In this document: piece by piece, positions 6,352 to 7,673 of the stretch
Numbering within the stretch: position 1 is the first letter of the stretch
Layout: each line of letters begins with the position of its first letter
Assembly (NCBI GenBank): GCA_021784635.1
Contig: JAJYHS010000152.1
Location: 1 to 7,673, forward strand
Reading direction: 5' to 3'
DNA length: 7,673 nt
Source: a bacterium
Lineage (GTDB): Bacteria; Bdellovibrionota; Bdellovibrionia; Bdellovibrionales; UBA1609
Position numbers and translations under genes: made by a program
The notes under the pieces: model-generated
Database searches by the model: none
Told to the model about the DNA's origin: nothing
The model's input: the letters and a program-made list of their open reading frames with translations, nothing else

Positions 6352-7673
6352 ATGTTTGAGCTCGAAGAAACTTCAAGTGTGGGCGCCAACATTAAAGTAG
6401 TGGGTGTTGGAGGCGGCGGCGGAAACGCCGTTCAAACGATGATTGAGGGCGGACTAAACGGTGTTGAATTTTTGGTTGCTAACACCGATCGCCAGGCCCT
6501 CGGGGCAAACAAGGCCAGCAAAAAAATTCAGTTAGGCAGTGAACTCACAAAGGGCCTCGGCGCTGGCGCGAATCCTGAAATAGGCAAACGTGCCGCAATC
6601 GAATCGTACAATGATATTATGGAGAGTCTTGAAAACGCCGACATGGTTTTTGTTACGGCAGGCATGGGTGGCGGAACTGGAACCGGCGGAGCCCCGATTG
6701 TGGCAAAGATTGCCAAAGAACTTGGTGCGCTCACCATTGGCGTTGTTACCCGGCCATTTATGTTCGAAGGTAAGAAACGGAAAAAACACGCCGATCTTGG
6801 CATCGCCGAACTTCGCGAAAACGTCGATACGCTCATTGTCATACCTAATCAAAAATTATTGACAGTCGCGAGCGAAAAAACACCGCTCCTTGAGACCTTC
6901 AAAAAAGCCGACGAAGTGCTATTGCAAGCGGTGAAAGGTATTTCCGATCTAATTAACATTCGCGGTCTCATCAATTTGGACTTTGCCGATATTCGCACGG
7001 TTATGGTGAACAAAGGTATGGCAATTATGGGCACCGGTATAGCTCGCGGAGACAATCGAGCCGTTGAAGCCGCCTCGCAAGCTATTTCATCGCCACTTCT
7101 TGAGAATATTTCAATCGAAGGTGCAACCGGCATCATTATTAACGTAACCGGCGGGCCGGATCTCACTCTTTGGGAGGTCAACGAAGCGTCGACACTTGTT
7201 ACCGAAGCTGCCCATGAAGACGCCGAAGTTATTTTTGGCGCGGTTATAAATCCGGATATGAAAGATGATATCCATGTGACGGTCATTGCAACCGGATTTC
7301 AAAATCAGCCTACAGAGGTGGCATCAGAACAAATTCAACGCATGCAAGCCGCAGCTCAGGCACAACTTGACAGCATGACCCAGGCTGAAATTTATCGAAA
7401 TTTTATGAGCCAAAATTTGGTTAAAAAATCACCCGCCGTATCACATGATGTATTGTCTGGCCATTTGCACACTCCTATGGCGCCGGCACAAACCGTTTCG
7501 TCCCCGGCATTTTCGACACCTCCTTCTGCGCCTGTTGCAACAGCAGCGCCGGCACCAATGCCTAAAACAATTCCAACTCCGTCGCATGATGAAGCTGTGG
7601 GTTTGCCCGTGCAAGGTGATATGTTATCGCCGCTACCACCGCAAGATCCAGAGTCCGAGCATAAAATGTTGCC
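6352..7673 (+). CDS. ftsZ: FtsZ, tubulin-like cell division GTPase (3' truncated by window edge)
   Basis: FtsZ polymerises with GTP into the mid-cell ring that recruits the divisome. The frame is open to the window end with 440 complete codons and no stop, already longer than E. coli FtsZ (383 aa). The GTPase core (about 13-316) has [11 protein letters not shown] (17-27), VANTD (42-46), the tubulin signature [12 protein letters not shown] (104-115), [11 protein letters not shown] (133-143), IPNQKLL (164-170), and the T7 synergy loop [11 protein letters not shown] (208-218) with catalytic D210 and D213. The core ends at VTVIATGF (309-316). A Gln/Ala-rich, probably helical stretch (about 321-358) follows, then a Pro/Ala/Ser/Thr-rich disordered linker (about 371-433). 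The conserved C-terminal peptide that binds FtsA is not reached, so it must lie past the window if present. IPNQKLL replaces the common IPNDKLL. Antisense ORFs here are shadows of this gene. Confidence 0.98.
   Translation, partial: MFELEETSSVGANIKVVGVGGGGGNAVQTMIEGGLNGVEFLVANTDRQALGANKASKKIQLGSELTKGLGAGANPEIGKRAAIESYNDIMESLENADMVFVTAGMGGGTGTGGAPIVAKIAKELGALTIGVVTRPFMFEGKKRKKHADLGIAELRENVDTLIVIPNQKLLTVASEKTPLLETFKKADEVLLQAVKGISDLINIRGLINLDFADIRTVMVNKGMAIMGTGIARGDNRAVEAASQAISSPLLENISIEGATGIIINVTGGPDLTLWEVNEASTLVTEAAHEDAEVIFGAVINPDMKDDIHVTVIATGFQNQPTEVASEQIQRMQAAAQAQLDSMTQAEIYRNFMSQNLVKKSPAVSHDVLSGHLHTPMAPAQTVSSPAFSTPPSAPVATAAPAPMPKTIPTPSHDEAVGLPVQGDMLSPLPPQDPESEHKML
7462..7650 (+). other. Pro/Ala-rich disordered linker of FtsZ
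   Basis: Codons 371-433 of ftsZ encode a low-complexity segment dominated by Pro, Ala, Ser and Thr (for example [17 protein letters not shown]). In FtsZ proteins this position is the variable C-terminal linker between the GTPase core and the partner-binding tail peptide. It has few charged residues until near its end, unlike linkers rich in Lys/Arg/Glu. Confidence 0.75.

Noticed and set aside
6179..6400. 73-codon + strand frame bridging the end of ftsA and start of ftsZ
   Set aside because: Overlaps two strongly supported genes out of frame; composition looks like a frame-shifted reading of them.
6849..7286. 145-codon open frame on the - strand
   Set aside because: Fully antisense to the conserved FtsZ GTPase core, low-complexity Ser/Ile/Ala content, and no recognisable motif; it is a shadow of ftsZ codon usage.
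7367..7372. TTGACA in the ftsZ tail as a possible promoter for a downstream gene
   Set aside because: The best -10 candidate at proper spacing matches only about three of six positions.

Overview
This window is a stretch of the division and cell wall (dcw) cluster of a Gram-negative bacterium. All genes lie on the + strand in the order murG (5' end cut off), murC, murB, ddl, ftsQ, ftsA, ftsZ (3' end cut off). Base composition is close to balanced and codon use looks alike in all seven genes, so I see no sign of recent transfer, insertion sequences, tRNA/rRNA genes, CRISPR arrays or toxin/defence genes. Several protein details fit the predatory/deltaproteobacterial side of the tree, most likely Bdellovibrionota: FtsZ opens with MFELEE, has IPNQKLL where IPNDKLL is usual, and carries a long Pro/Ala-rich tail; MurG has WEPNAYPG in place of the usual HEQN-type motif; MurB is the short type II form with a PREF segment. 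This placement rests on recalled family features, not on a search.

Layout: positions 1-3291 hold murG, murC and murB. These make lipid II (MurG), add L-Ala to UDP-MurNAc (MurC) and reduce UDP-GlcNAc-enolpyruvate to UDP-MurNAc (MurB). murC and murB overlap by ATGA. ddl (3300-4235) supplies D-Ala-D-Ala for the stem peptide and overlaps ftsQ by another ATGA. ftsQ (4232-4996) is a single-pass inner-membrane divisome protein. A 59-base gap follows, the longest non-coding gap in the window. It holds a small hairpin and a possible 29-codon ORF that runs into the start of ftsA. ftsA (5056-6342) is the actin-like membrane tether of the Z ring, and ftsZ (6352 to the window end) is the tubulin-like ring protein, preceded by the strongest Shine-Dalgarno sequence in the window.

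The genes work as one programme: MurB, MurC, Ddl and MurG make peptidoglycan precursor, while FtsQ, FtsA and FtsZ build the septal machine that uses it. The tight spacing suggests one main transcript, possibly topped up by internal promoters. One candidate sits at the murB/ddl junction, where ddl lacks a Shine-Dalgarno sequence and a perfect TATAAT lies just upstream of its ATG.

I did not find a previously undescribed system. The items worth a second look are regulatory (ddl start, ftsQ-ftsA gap) or lineage-specific protein variation (FtsZ tail, MurG and MurB motifs).
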